A stretch of DNA of 64,000 bases from the IMG/VR virus record IMGVR_UViG_3300025011_000041, positions 1-64,000 of that record. The stretch is one strand, 5' to 3'. This document shows, piece after piece, positions 34,598 through 43,404 of the stretch; position 1 is the stretch's first letter, and every line of letters begins with the position of its first letter. The position numbers were made by a program, and so were the translations under genes. The notes beneath the pieces are model-generated. The model was not told the origin of the DNA, did not search any database, and saw nothing but the letters and a program-made list of their open reading frames with translations. The stretch is from a virus.

Positions 34598-37500
34598 TGA
34601 GTAATATTGAGAATGCTTTACAAATAGGTGGGTATCTTGGGGGAATAAGTAAACAAAAATATCTAGATATGGAAAAATTAGCTGCAAATGGTGCTGCCCT
34701 AGCTGCAATATCCAATAGAACATCAGGTATGTCAGCAGGATTTTTTGACTTATTTAACGGAATCACAACTTATTCAACTGGAATATTAGACACAACAAAA
34801 ACCAAAGCAACATCCCCCTTAACAGCAGGTGACACAAATCTAATATCTAAAGTTGACACATCAACTGCATCAACTAAATGGTTTGCAACAGGGCAACAAA
34901 TCACCATTCAAGATGATGTGAATAAAGAATATGTAACAGTGACAAATGGTGGAATTAGTACAGAAAATGCAACTTATGACAGAAGCACACCTACTACTGT
35001 TGTTGCTTCTGCTTATACTACCTCTGCTTCAGCTAGACCACAGGTTTTGAGCAATGGGTGGATAGTGTCTACAGTTCAAATATCCACTACTGGGTTTATA
35101 TGCTACAAAAGTATAGACAATGGTGCCACATGGACAGTATTACATAATGCATTATCATCAGGATTTACTTCAGTTCAGGGAATAGCTACATGTGCACACG
35201 GGAACTATGTCTACGTTATGGTTAACTTTAATAACTGGGGTGAACAGGTTTATCGTATAAGTACAGACGGAAGTGCTGTTGGAACAACTATTGAATCTAC
35301 GCAGACCACAATGGGCACCTGTTCCCTAGCAATTAACTCAACAGGAACAGAACTACACGCTTGTTGGTGTTCAAAAAACAGTTCATATCCCAATAGTTTC
35401 AACATTCGCTATGCAAAAGGCACAATTGCAGGTGATGGTAGTGTAACGTGGGGTAGTGTTCAGCAATTACAATCATTCAATGCTTCAGGGAATGACTGTA
35501 GCTCCCCGTGTATAGTAATGCAAAATGGTAATCCAAATATAGTTTATGCTTGGACTGATGGGACTAATCGCTATGTACGCAATCTAAACTACAATGGTAG
35601 TTTATGGACTAGGTATGATATTTATTACTCAACTTACACTCAATCTACACCAAATGCTTGTGTTACCAGTGATGGAGTTATTCACGTGATTTGGTATGGA
35701 TTAGACGTGACTGAATCATCAGCTTCTAATATTCGTTATTCTAAGTCAACTGATGGTGGAGTTACATGGAGTGCTATGCTAAAACTAACAACTGGCAACA
35801 CTTATTCTCAATATATTCCCTCAATTACTTTTGATAATGTCAATAATCTGTATGTTTTGTGGAGAGCACGTTTTACAGAATCTGCAACATATGCACAGAT
35901 TAGAAAAATTGTTTATTCTAGTGGTTTATGGGGTTCAATCATCAACCTTACAACTAATACAACTGCTGATGCTTTGCATCCTTCAATCTGTTCTAATTAC
36001 CAAAACTTCACTGACCCAATTTGTATCTATCAGGACAATCAAACACCTTCAGTAAAATTCCGAGGCATTTTCTCAACAACAACTTATGACCCTCACCTAG
36101 AAGTAACACCTTTACAAAACAACTATAAAACTAATGTTTGGTGCTATCGTAGTTTAGGTAATGTTGATACTGTAAATGGCAGATTAGGGTTTTCATCAGG
36201 TTTCACATCATCAACAACTTATGATAGGTCTACTCCTACAACTGTTGTTGCAAGTGCGTATGATACAAGTGGTAATGGTGGTAGGAAGTTAGTTAGGTTG
36301 AGTAATGGGTGGTTGGTTGCAGGAGTTTATGACTCTACTGGAAATACCTTAAGATTTTACGTATCGAAAGATAATAGTTCTATATATACTCAATTATGTA
36401 CGTCTGAAACCATAGGCGCAGGTAGTAGTTTTGCTTTAGTTAGTTCAGGTACTAAAGTTTGGTTTTTAATTAGTCGTCAATCGACTTTAACTATAAACTA
36501 TAACTCATTTGATGCCACAACCGTTTCAAACGTCAATCTAGGAGCTTATACTTTGGAATCTCAGACAGCACTTGGTTCAGGTTGTTCCATAGCAATAGAC
36601 TCCCTCGGTTATCTCTATGCTACATGGTGTAGTAAAAATGCCACATATCCCAATAGTTTCAATATTAGATATTCAAAATCTACAGATGGCGGGGTTACTT
36701 GGAGTGCTGTGACACAGATTACTACTTTAAACACAGTTAATGAAGATTTAAAGAATCCTTCAATAGTTTGTTTAAACAATGGAAATCCAAGGATTATTTG
36801 TGATCTTAATTATTCAACCAGCGAACATGGCATCTTGTGTTACTCTTATTCTGGCTCCTCTTGGAATGGTGGAGTATACGTTTATAATGCAGGAGCGACT
36901 TCTTATATTCAATCCAATCCCTCCTCGCTAACCAAAAAATATGGGTCAAACATCGGACGAATTTGGACTGGATGGCACGGATTAGATTCTACCGATACAA
37001 TAAAACAAAACGTAAGAGTTAACTATTCAGATGATTCTGGTGCAACATGGAATACAGCTACTAAAATCACAACAGGAAATACAGTTGACCGTAAAAATGT
37101 ATCCTTAACAGAAGATTCAAGTGGAAATATTTATGCTATTTATGAAGATAATGGAACATTAGTTTATCAAGTTTGCTTAAATGGAACAACTACTTTTGGT
37201 GGATTAACAACTATTGGAGCAGGTACTAATGCAAGTGCGTTAGATAATTCGAGTGGAGTTAATTTTAGTAAGCCATTGATTATTTATATGAGTAGCAGTG
37301 TTGTTAAATTTTTTGGTTTGTGGTCAGATATTACCTTTTTGCCACTTTTAGAAGAGTCAGTAGTTTATAATATTACTCCTGCTGTAAGTTCAGGACAAAT
37401 TGCCTCTTGGATACAGTATAGTAACGATGTAAATTTCACAATTGACTCTAAATTCTCAATAATCAACTCAGGTAATGAGATATTTCTAACCCCTACTAAA

Positions 37501-37650
37501 AAAACTACAGTAGTCGATGTTGACACCAAAGAAGATCAATATACAATATTTGCTCCTGTTGGAAGTAAAATTGCTCAGAGAATCGTGATGACTAGGGCAA
37601 ATACTGGTGTAGAAAAATATGTTACTAAATTGCTAGGAGCATTGGGTTAA
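34597..37650 (+). CDS. Receptor-binding fibre with duplicated sialidase-like beta-propellers
   Basis: The 1017-aa protein starts at ATG 34597 (GAGGTGATG upstream). Two long homologous halves each begin TYDRSTPTTVVASAY (near residues 126 and 541) and contain Asp-box motifs: SIDNGATWT, STDGGVTWSA (once in each half) and SDDSGATWNT. These mark BNR/sialidase-type six-bladed propellers. No full catalytic set of arginines can be confirmed, so carbohydrate binding is as likely as cleavage. A helical N-terminal anchor (about 1-60) and a C-terminal beta region complete it. Coding DNA between the repeats is conserved enough to recombine. Confidence 0.7.
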   Translation: MSNIENALQIGGYLGGISKQKYLDMEKLAANGAALAAISNRTSGMSAGFFDLFNGITTYSTGILDTTKTKATSPLTAGDTNLISKVDTSTASTKWFATGQQITIQDDVNKEYVTVTNGGISTENATYDRSTPTTVVASAYTTSASARPQVLSNGWIVSTVQISTTGFICYKSIDNGATWTVLHNALSSGFTSVQGIATCAHGNYVYVMVNFNNWGEQVYRISTDGSAVGTTIESTQTTMGTCSLAINSTGTELHACWCSKNSSYPNSFNIRYAKGTIAGDGSVTWGSVQQLQSFNASGNDCSSPCIVMQNGNPNIVYAWTDGTNRYVRNLNYNGSLWTRYDIYYSTYTQSTPNACVTSDGVIHVIWYGLDVTESSASNIRYSKSTDGGVTWSAMLKLTTGNTYSQYIPSITFDNVNNLYVLWRARFTESATYAQIRKIVYSSGLWGSIINLTTNTTADALHPSICSNYQNFTDPICIYQDNQTPSVKFRGIFSTTTYDPHLEVTPLQNNYKTNVWCYRSLGNVDTVNGRLGFSSGFTSSTTYDRSTPTTVVASAYDTSGNGGRKLVRLSNGWLVAGVYDSTGNTLRFYVSKDNSSIYTQLCTSETIGAGSSFALVSSGTKVWFLISRQSTLTINYNSFDATTVSNVNLGAYTLESQTALGSGCSIAIDSLGYLYATWCSKNATYPNSFNIRYSKSTDGGVTWSAVTQITTLNTVNEDLKNPSIVCLNNGNPRIICDLNYSTSEHGILCYSYSGSSWNGGVYVYNAGATSYIQSNPSSLTKKYGSNIGRIWTGWHGLDSTDTIKQNVRVNYSDDSGATWNTATKITTGNTVDRKNVSLTEDSSGNIYAIYEDNGTLVYQVCLNGTTTFGGLTTIGAGTNASALDNSSGVNFSKPLIIYMSSSVVKFFGLWSDITFLPLLEESVVYNITPAVSSGQIASWIQYSNDVNFTIDSKFSIINSGNEIFLTPTKKTTVVDVDTKEDQYTIFAPVGSKIAQRIVMTRANTGVEKYVTKLLGALG

Positions 37651-37669
37651 GAAAGAAGTGACAAATTAA

Positions 37670-37978
37670 ATGTTATTAACAGCAGATTGTCCAATTTACA
37701 ATAAACATTATGAAACCAAGAGTGATGAAATAATTACTCTTGGTATGATTCCAATTGTAGAAGAATTACATGCACCTGAATATAGGAAAAAGTTGAATTC
37801 AATAGATTATAAAACAACAACTATAACTGCAAAAATGATAAAAGAATTTCGTGAACTTACAGGACATGGAATTATGGATATCAAAAAAGCACTTATCATA
37901 TGTGAAGGAAATTTTAGAAAAGCATATGATTTATTAATGGAGACAAATTGTTTTGGAAAATATGTAGATATTGGTTGA
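37670..37978 (+). CDS. Small protein with EF-Ts N-terminal (UBA/TS-N) domain
   Basis: ATG 37670 follows AAAGAAGTGAC. Residues about 50-92 read [20 protein letters not shown] and [17 protein letters not shown], which closely follows the TS-N/UBA helix bundle at the start of elongation factor Ts (L-R-x-x-T-G-x-G-x-M-D-x-K-K-A-L...G-x-x-x-x-A). In EF-Ts this domain contacts EF-Tu. The first 45 residues match nothing I recognise. The gene stands between the fibre and fibre-assembly genes. The product might recruit EF-Tu or act as a chaperone; this is inference. Confidence 0.7.
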   Translation: MLLTADCPIYNKHYETKSDEIITLGMIPIVEELHAPEYRKKLNSIDYKTTTITAKMIKEFRELTGHGIMDIKKALIICEGNFRKAYDLLMETNCFGKYVDIG

Positions 37979-38016
37979 GATAATTAATAAATTATTAAAA
38001 AGGAGTAAAATAATAT

Positions 38017-38430
38017 ATGCAAATATTAGAAAATGGGGTATATACGGAAATATCAGAATTAGCAATTCCAAACACGCTTTTAGAATACAAAGTTTGGAAA
38101 ATAGAAAAACTCTTTCAACAATGTACAGCAGAAATTGAGAATGGATTTGTTTCAGAATCTACAGGACATATTTTTCCATTAAATGCTGACTACCAAAACA
38201 ATATGACTCAAACGGGTTTGTCACTCGCTCTTTACCCTGAATTAAATTCAATCGCTTTTAATACATCTGACGCAGGATTAGCAATGTTTACAAGAGAGCA
38301 ATTCTTAGTAATCTTTAAAGAAGCAAAAACACATAAAGAAGGTTTATTAATGAAGTATTTTGGATTGAAAGCTGGAATTGAAGATATAAATTGTGATACT
38401 ATCGCAAAAGCTGAAATTATTAATTGGTAG
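38017..38430 (+). CDS. Tail fibre assembly-like protein (DUF4376-like)
   Basis: ATG 38017 follows AAAAAGGAGT. The 137-aa protein has the plan of XkdW/DUF4376 proteins downstream of fibre genes: a short N-terminal part, a helix (VWKIEKLFQQCTAEIENGFV), then the segment ENGFVSESTGHIFPLNADYQ around position 42-61, and a C-terminal helical part. Members help fold or attach fibres. The call relies on this signature and position. Confidence 0.6.
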   Translation: MQILENGVYTEISELAIPNTLLEYKVWKIEKLFQQCTAEIENGFVSESTGHIFPLNADYQNNMTQTGLSLALYPELNSIAFNTSDAGLAMFTREQFLVIFKEAKTHKEGLLMKYFGLKAGIEDINCDTIAKAEIINW

Positions 38431-38460
38431 AATAATCCCTGAAAATACGGGTTTTAAGTA

Positions 38461-38494
38461 TTGAGAGAAGATTTGATTTCTTCTCTCAATTTTT
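38461..38494 (+). terminator. Terminator after fibre-assembly gene
   Basis: Perfect 11-bp stem TTGAGAGAAGA (38461-38471) / TCTTCTCTCAA (38479-38489), then TTTTT. Confidence 0.85.
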
Positions 38495-38516
38495 GTATTG
38501 GAGGTGAATTAAAATA

Positions 38517-38993
38517 ATGGAAAATATTAAGATTGGAGATGTGGTGGCGTATCGTTCAAATTCAATAGTTTCAGAAGCAATTAGAGCAATTACATCTAGC
38601 AAATATAGTCATGTTGCCATAGTAGTCTCTCCTACTCAATTAGTGGAGGCAGATGGATATGTGGGACATATTCGCTATCGCAATATCTCAGATTATAAAG
38701 GCGGTATGGATATTTACACATGTAATTTTTTAACAGAATCTCAACGTAAAGAAATTTGTGATTATGCAATCTCACGTATCGGACAAAAGTATGATTATTT
38801 GTTGTTGTTTTTTCTATTCTTAAAGCAAATTTTTAAATTTAAATTTAGATTTATAGATTCTAAAGCAGACATATGCAGTGAATTAGTTAATGATAGTTAT
38901 TCTAAAGCAAATTGTAGACTTGTGAAGAAAAGATATCCTAATCCACAAGATATAGTTAGTTCAGATAAGTTAATATTTGTTGAAAGTTGTTAA
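38517..38993 (+). CDS. Permuted NlpC/P60 (YiiX-like) papain-fold protein
   Basis: ATG 38517 follows TTGGAGGTGA. The 158-aa protein has the YiiX/permuted NlpC-P60 layout: IGDVVAYRSNSIVSEAIRAI, the catalytic His in SSKYSHVAIVV (near 38), and the nucleophile Cys in ADICSELVNDSY (near 120). Such enzymes cleave peptide or acyl bonds in the cell wall or envelope. A hydrophobic segment (YLLLFFLFLKQIFKFKF) lies before the cysteine. It opens the lysis cluster ahead of the amidase, so a role in lysis or wall processing is likely. Confidence 0.65.
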   Translation: MENIKIGDVVAYRSNSIVSEAIRAITSSKYSHVAIVVSPTQLVEADGYVGHIRYRNISDYKGGMDIYTCNFLTESQRKEICDYAISRIGQKYDYLLLFFLFLKQIFKFKFRFIDSKADICSELVNDSYSKANCRLVKKRYPNPQDIVSSDKLIFVESC

Positions 38994-39089
38994 AATAACA
39001 TCCTAGAAATAGTGGATTTATATTGGAGGATGGTTTTTATAATAATCTCTTTTAAAAAATGTTTATTATTAAGGAAGGTGAAAATAATT

Positions 39090-39755
39090 ATGTTATATTA
39101 TATTAAACAACAATTAATATCAATGAATAGACCAAAAGAAAAATTTATTAATCTTAAAGGAATCGTAATCCACAGCACAGCAAATATTGAAGCAAATTCT
39201 CTAAATCATTATAATTATTGGAACAACGCAGATAGACAATCATCTGTCCACTTTATTGCAGATTGGATTGGAGAAGAAATATATCAATTTATTCCTGAAA
39301 ATGAAATGGCATGGCATACAGGTAATTGGCAAGGTAATAGAGAGTGGTTAGGAATAGAAATGTGTGAAACAGCAGATAAAGCTCAATTTGAAATTGTATG
39401 GAATAAAACAGTTTGGTTTGTTGCTGATTTATGTATTAAACACAATTGGAATGTTGATGATAATGTTTGGTCACATAATGGATTAAGATCATTATACAAG
39501 GGGATCGACCATACAGATCCTTATGGTTATTTAACGAGAATGGGGAAAACATGGAAACAATTATGTGATGCCATTGATGCAAAGATTATTGAGTTGAAAA
39601 ATAATAAGGGAGTTGTTTATAAAGTGGCAGATGCAACAACAAAAGTAGATAAAGATGTATATTTATCAGTGAGGGTGTTAGATTCAAAAGCAGATCAATT
39701 AATTAAGGATATTATAAAATTGGGATATGCTACCAAAAGATTAGAACTTGCTTAA
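39090..39755 (+). CDS. N-acetylmuramoyl-L-alanine amidase (endolysin)
   Basis: I start it at ATG 39090 after AAGGAAGGTGA; the frame is open to 39012 without a ribosome site. Residues about 22-165 are an Amidase_2 (T7 lysozyme/PGRP fold) domain: GIVIHSTANIEA (Zn His near 27), EMAWHTGNWQG, WLGIEMCE and DHTDPYGYLTRMG (second Zn His and catalytic region). The last 50 residues form a small C-terminal region (KVDKDVYLSVRVLDSKADQL) that may bind the wall. It cuts the amide bond between muramic acid and the stem peptide, and is followed by holin genes. Confidence 0.85.
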   Translation: MLYYIKQQLISMNRPKEKFINLKGIVIHSTANIEANSLNHYNYWNNADRQSSVHFIADWIGEEIYQFIPENEMAWHTGNWQGNREWLGIEMCETADKAQFEIVWNKTVWFVADLCIKHNWNVDDNVWSHNGLRSLYKGIDHTDPYGYLTRMGKTWKQLCDAIDAKIIELKNNKGVVYKVADATTKVDKDVYLSVRVLDSKADQLIKDIIKLGYATKRLELA

Positions 39756-39838
39756 TATTATTAAATAAAAACTCAAATTAGAGATGTAATTATAAATTAT
39801 ATCTCTTTAAATATAATCCACTAAAGTTAATTTAATTT

Positions 39839-39943
39839 TATTTAAACATTTAGTAAAATTATTAAATTTTAGTAAATGTTTAAACTTTAGTGAAATTATT
39901 AATTTTAGTAAATGTTTAAACTTTAGTGAAATTATTAATTTTA
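39839..39943. repeat. 36-bp direct repeats with inverted partner
   Basis: Two exact 36-bp units (39865-39900 and 39901-39936), each containing TTTAGTAAATGTTTAAACTT, are followed by a 7-bp start of a third. Before them TTTAAACATTTAGTAAA (39841-39857) is partly inverted relative to the unit. The block is almost pure AT and lies in the lysis-gene leader. Confidence 0.8.
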
Positions 39944-39952
39944 TTTACTTAG

Positions 39953-40029
39953 TTGTCATATGTATGACAAGTACAGAAAAATTGCCCAATTTCTGTAACT
40001 TGTCTAGGGATACATCTGTACTAGAGATG
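39953..40029 (+). promoter_or_regulatory. Structured leader with competing hairpins before XhlA-like gene
   Basis: TTGTCATA (39953-39960) can pair with TATGACAA (39963-39970). Alternatively GACAAGTACAGAAA (39966-39979) pairs with TTTCTGTaACTTGTC (39990-40004). The two stems share 39966-39970 and exclude each other. A third hairpin CATCT/AGATG (40013-40017/40025-40029) follows. No T run is present. This is the layout of a leader switch, but no known riboswitch class is recognised. Confidence 0.45.
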
Positions 40030-40070
40030 CAACCTATAAACAATATATCATAAGAAAGGGGCAAAGTCAA

Positions 40071-40514
40071 ATGTTAATTACGAAAGAGGTGTTAGATGTG
40101 AGTTTGGATGATAATGAAGTCAAGGAAATATTAGACGACCACGGTTGCAGGATTATTAAGTTAGAAATTGACACAGCTACTACAAAAGAAAAAATGTTTG
40201 GACTAGAAGAACAGGTTAAGGATATCAAAGGCACATTAGTACGTTTCGAAAATAATTATTTGCAAACCACCAGTTCGATGACCAATTTAATGACACAACT
40301 CGTACTTAACACCAGTAATAATAATACAGAGATAATTAAATCAAAAGACATTAAAGACACTGAGATTACAAAATCAGAAAATGCAAAAAATACAGAAGTA
40401 ATAAAAACAAAAGATAATAATAAAAAAGATATAATTATTAAAGTATTAGCTATTTTAGGAGCTTGTATAGCGGGATATTTAGCTAATAAATACGGAATTA
40501 AAATTTCTATGTAA
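40071..40514 (+). CDS. XhlA-like holin-associated membrane protein
   Basis: ATG 40071 follows AAGAAAGGGGC. The 147-aa protein has an N-terminal helical/coiled-coil part (KEKMFGLEEQVKDIKGTLVR), a polar linker with a repeated NTEIIKSK/DTEITKSE/NTEVIKTK element near residues 83-110, and a single C-terminal transmembrane helix (IIIKVLAILGACIAGYLANK). This matches the XhlA/hemolysin-type companion of phage holins. The linker repeats (about 9 residues, three copies) are unusual. It pairs with the LLH holin gene next to it. Confidence 0.65.
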   Translation: MLITKEVLDVSLDDNEVKEILDDHGCRIIKLEIDTATTKEKMFGLEEQVKDIKGTLVRFENNYLQTTSSMTNLMTQLVLNTSNNNTEIIKSKDIKDTEITKSENAKNTEVIKTKDNNKKDIIIKVLAILGACIAGYLANKYGIKISM

Positions 40515-40545
40515 TAAAAAATAAGAAAATTAGGAGATGAATTAA

Positions 40546-41082
40546 ATGGATTTTAATACTTTAGTTTATAACACTTTACTCACAATTATCACTACTGGTT
40601 TGCCAGTTGTAATCGCATATTTAGTCTCATTCATCAGACAACATACAAACGCTAAACAACTTAATACAGCAAAAATTATAGCTACAAATGCAGTTACTTA
40701 CGTAAATCAAGTCTCAAAGGATTTAGGAATTGATAATAGTGTAAAACTAAGTTCTGCTTTAAATTCAGCAAATCAATTAGCTAAAAAGTACGGAGTAAAA
40801 TTAGATGATAATCAATGGAGACTATTATTGGAGAGTAGTGTATTAGAAGTTAAGAAGGGTTTAAATGAGTTAGATAATGTAATTGTTCAACCTGATATTC
40901 CTGTAACAGAATTAATTGAAAATAATATTAAAGAAGAAACATCAACAAATACAATTTCTATTCCTGAAGAAATGATGAAAGAAACATATGATAAAGTTTT
41001 AGTCAAAGCAACAAACGATGCGGAATTGGCAGTTAAATCAGTTATAGAAACTGTAAATAAATCTATCACAGAGGAGAAATAA
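40546..41082 (+). CDS. LLH-family phage holin
   Basis: ATG 40546 follows TTAGGAGATG. The 178-aa protein has one N-terminal transmembrane helix (LLTIITTGLPVVIAYLVSFI), then an amphipathic region (ATNAVTYVNQVSKDLGIDNS, LAKKYGVKLDDNQWRLLLES). This is the LLH (phage_holin_6_1) pattern. It would make the membrane lesion that releases the amidase encoded upstream. The last 60 residues form an acidic extension. Confidence 0.75.
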   Translation: MDFNTLVYNTLLTIITTGLPVVIAYLVSFIRQHTNAKQLNTAKIIATNAVTYVNQVSKDLGIDNSVKLSSALNSANQLAKKYGVKLDDNQWRLLLESSVLEVKKGLNELDNVIVQPDIPVTELIENNIKEETSTNTISIPEEMMKETYDKVLVKATNDAELAVKSVIETVNKSITEEK

Positions 41083-41084
41083 TT

Positions 41085-41201
41085 ATGACAATAATGAAAA
41101 ATTTTATTAATCAAGTTGATAAATTATATACAAATTTTTGTGTAGAAATTTATTTTGGTGTAAGAAAAATTTTATTAAAATTTGATTTAATTGAATATTA
41201 A
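41085..41201 (+). CDS. Small hypothetical protein (38 aa) after holin
   Basis: ATG 41085 has AGAGGAGAAATAA upstream, two bases after the holin stop. The peptide is MTIMKNFINQVDKLYTNFCV then EIYFGVRKILLKFDLIEY, amphipathic and basic. The strong ribosome site and tight spacing support translation. Possible lysis accessory; no family known. Confidence 0.5.
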   Translation: MTIMKNFINQVDKLYTNFCVEIYFGVRKILLKFDLIEY

Positions 41202-41396
41202 TAAATGTAAGATATCACAAATTAGAGGCCCATTTAAGCGTCTTGATTTATTGAGTGGAACAATTATGCTATAAGATAGTTCTGATTGATTCTAGGGTTG
41301 TTTTTGTGCATTTCAATTTATTGTGGGCCTGAAAGTGTTGGTGTAGTAAGGTTGTAAATGTGGTAAATATTGTAATTTGTATTAAGGTGACAAGAT
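41202..41396 (+). other. Gap without recognisable gene
   Basis: No reading frame with a ribosome site and no clear hairpin was found here. Confidence 0.4.
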
Positions 41397-41471
41397 ATGA
41401 AGTACATAATTGTTGGATGTATTATAGGATATTTTATTTTTCTTATAATTCTATTAATATTGGAGAAATAA
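41397..41471 (+). CDS. 24-aa single-transmembrane peptide
   Basis: ATG 41397 follows AAGGTGACAAG. The product MKYIIVGCIIGYFIFLIILL ILEK is a lone membrane helix. Its start is well placed after a ribosome site in otherwise empty DNA beyond the holin, so it may modulate lysis. Small size keeps confidence low. Confidence 0.4.
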   Translation: MKYIIVGCIIGYFIFLIILLILEK

Positions 41472-41618
41472 AACAATTAAAACATAAATCCCAGAAAATT
41501 CTCAATTCATAGGGTAGGTATAGACTAGGTAGTAAATAGAAGGAATCAAGAGATAATGGAAGCATGAGAGAGGTAAAATAGGTTATAAAATCAAATATTA
41601 GGCGATTTAGTTCGATTT

Positions 41619-41656
41619 GAGAGAATTTTATTAATTTAAGATTCTCTCTTTTATTT
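41619..41656 (+). terminator. Terminator of the lysis operon
   Basis: GAGAGAAT (41619-41626) pairs with ATTCTCTC (41641-41648), followed by TTTTATTT. Confidence 0.65.
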
Positions 41657-41697
41657 ATGTCCAGATTTAATTGATTTATTGAAAGGAGGTGAGAAAG

Positions 41698-41862
41698 TTG
41701 GAACTATACAATTGTTTTTCACAAAGGTTAGCAGGATTTATTCTAATGAATGGATTCCCAATGCACAGTATTAGAATTGATGCAAAAAATGGTGGAAGAA
41801 ATGTATATCTGTTTAGAGATGGAGAATTACTTAGAAATATTATCAATAATTACAAAAAATAA
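41698..41862 (+). CDS. DUF5659-like small phage protein (54 aa)
   Basis: TTG 41698 follows AAAGGAGGTGAGAA. The protein reads LYNCFSQRLAGFILMNGFPM and continues with RNVYLFRDGELLRNIINNYK; the F-S-Q-R-L-A-G...G-F opening and NV.LF.D...L...I..Y ending match the small DUF5659 family of Bacillota phages. Function unknown. It begins the operon that holds the HNH and primase genes. Confidence 0.65.
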   Translation: MELYNCFSQRLAGFILMNGFPMHSIRIDAKNGGRNVYLFRDGELLRNIINNYKK

Positions 41863-41890
41863 ATTATAAAGAAAGAAGGTTGTTTTAATA

Positions 41891-43057
41891 ATGGAAAATA
41901 ATAATAATAATGAGTTAATGTTGGTAGAGTCAAAAACAATGAGAGATCAATATATGGATAAAGATTATGTCTTAGAAAAAGTAAAAGCACTAGTTTTGTT
42001 GCCAGATAATCTTCACACAACAGTTAAAGATGTAGCAAATTATTATGAAGTTAATATAGATGCTATAGAAAGCCATATTAGACATAATAAAGATGAATTA
42101 ACTGATGACGGAATGAAGGTTTTAAAAGGAAAAGAACTTTCCGCTTTGAAAGCGGAGAGTCAAATTGAGTCAAGAGCAGGATCTTTAACAATTCTTCCAA
42201 GGAGAAGTATTCTTAGATTAGGTATGCTTTTGAGAGATAGTATAATAGCAAAACAAGTTAGAACTTATTTACTCAATGTTGAGAATAATGCAGATATAGA
42301 ATTAAAGATGCAATCATTTATGGAAATCAATATTAATAAATTAGAAAGCATCACTCAACAAAATGTTGAACTAATTGATAATATGAATTGGTTAAACAAT
42401 AGAGTAAATAATTTAGAAGTTAAATTAGACAATGCAAATGCAACAATTTCTGAATTAAAGGAGACTGTTGTATTTAAACAATATAAAAATCCTAGTTATT
42501 TGTTCAATGATTTAATACATAAGTTTGGATATAAATTTAATATTTATCAAGAACCATCTCAATATTCGTATTGCTATAAAGCATTAGAAGATTGGTTAGG
42601 AGTTAAATTCCCTAAAACTGTTGGTAATACTAAGCAATACATATTAAGAGAATATGGAATTGATTTAGTTGAGAAATTTGTTAATGGAGTCTTAATTGGA
42701 AGAATCGTAAAATCAGATAAAGGACATTGGATTGATTTAAATGGATATACCAAAAATGATGTTGAGTTTGAGAAAATAAAGAATGAGTTTGATAATTGTT
42801 GTGCATATTGTGGCAAGGAAGAAGATGAGAATAATCACTTGATTCCTGAGCATGTCATAGCACAATCTAAAGAACATAGTAGTGATATTATCTATGATAT
42901 AATTCCAGCTTGCCAAAGTTGTAATAAAGATAAGAATGATAAGCCTGTTAGAAAATGGTATCAGGGTAAGGAATTTTACAAAGAAGAAAGATTTAAAAAG
43001 ATAACAGATCATTGGGAAAAATATTTTATTAAAATGGATTCGGGTACTAATAGTTAA
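41891..43057 (+). CDS. Antirepressor-like DNA-binding protein with C-terminal HNH domain
   Basis: ATG 41891 follows AAAGAAGGTTG. Residues about 18-125 (KDYVLEKVKALVLLPDNLHT; VKDVANYYEVNIDAIESHIR; RSILRLGMLLRDSIIAKQVR) resemble the N-terminal DNA-binding part of phage regulators with a HTH and an antirepressor-type helix. A coiled coil (about 140-185) follows, then a mixed domain. Residues about 300-365 are an HNH motif with zinc cysteines: CCAYCGKEEDENNHLIPEHV...IIPACQSCNKDKN. It may be a regulator with nuclease activity, or a homing enzyme with a borrowed targeting domain. Confidence 0.7.
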   Translation: MENNNNNELMLVESKTMRDQYMDKDYVLEKVKALVLLPDNLHTTVKDVANYYEVNIDAIESHIRHNKDELTDDGMKVLKGKELSALKAESQIESRAGSLTILPRRSILRLGMLLRDSIIAKQVRTYLLNVENNADIELKMQSFMEININKLESITQQNVELIDNMNWLNNRVNNLEVKLDNANATISELKETVVFKQYKNPSYLFNDLIHKFGYKFNIYQEPSQYSYCYKALEDWLGVKFPKTVGNTKQYILREYGIDLVEKFVNGVLIGRIVKSDKGHWIDLNGYTKNDVEFEKIKNEFDNCCAYCGKEEDENNHLIPEHVIAQSKEHSSDIIYDIIPACQSCNKDKNDKPVRKWYQGKEFYKEERFKKITDHWEKYFIKMDSGTNS

Positions 43058-43090
43058 TAAATAAATAATAAATAATTGGGAGGAATAAAT

Positions 43091-43309
43091 ATGAGCAAAT
43101 CAAGAATTGAAGAAATTAAATCACTACTAAATAACGAAGGTTTTTTCATGGATATGGGAATTGATCATTCTAATCACACATTCAATGTTAGTGTAATTGA
43201 TAATAATGATGAACTTGTAGATGTTTATAGTATAGGGTTGACTGAATTATATAATAAATTATTTGAAGATGATGCTGAATTTAGATGGACCGGGGATATA
43301 GACAGTTAA
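43091..43309 (+). CDS. Small acidic hypothetical protein (72 aa)
   Basis: ATG 43091 has TTGGGAGGAATAAAT upstream, which favours it over an in-frame codon at 43076. The protein MSKSRIEEIKSLLNNEGFFM... is acidic and small, without motif. It sits between the HNH gene and the Q-x-x-F-Y family paralogue, preceded by a TAAATAAATAATAAATAA spacer. Confidence 0.6.
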   Translation: MSKSRIEEIKSLLNNEGFFMDMGIDHSNHTFNVSVIDNNDELVDVYSIGLTELYNKLFEDDAEFRWTGDIDS

Positions 43310-43404
43310 ATAAATAATATGTGGCGTTAAGGGGGTTGTCCAATTTGGATGACTCCTTTTAATAATTATATCACAATAAAAAAAACAAAGGAGATTTAAA
43401 TTAT

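Noticed and set aside
39839-39943. CRISPR array suggested by repeats
   Set aside because: Repeats are directly adjacent with no variable spacers.
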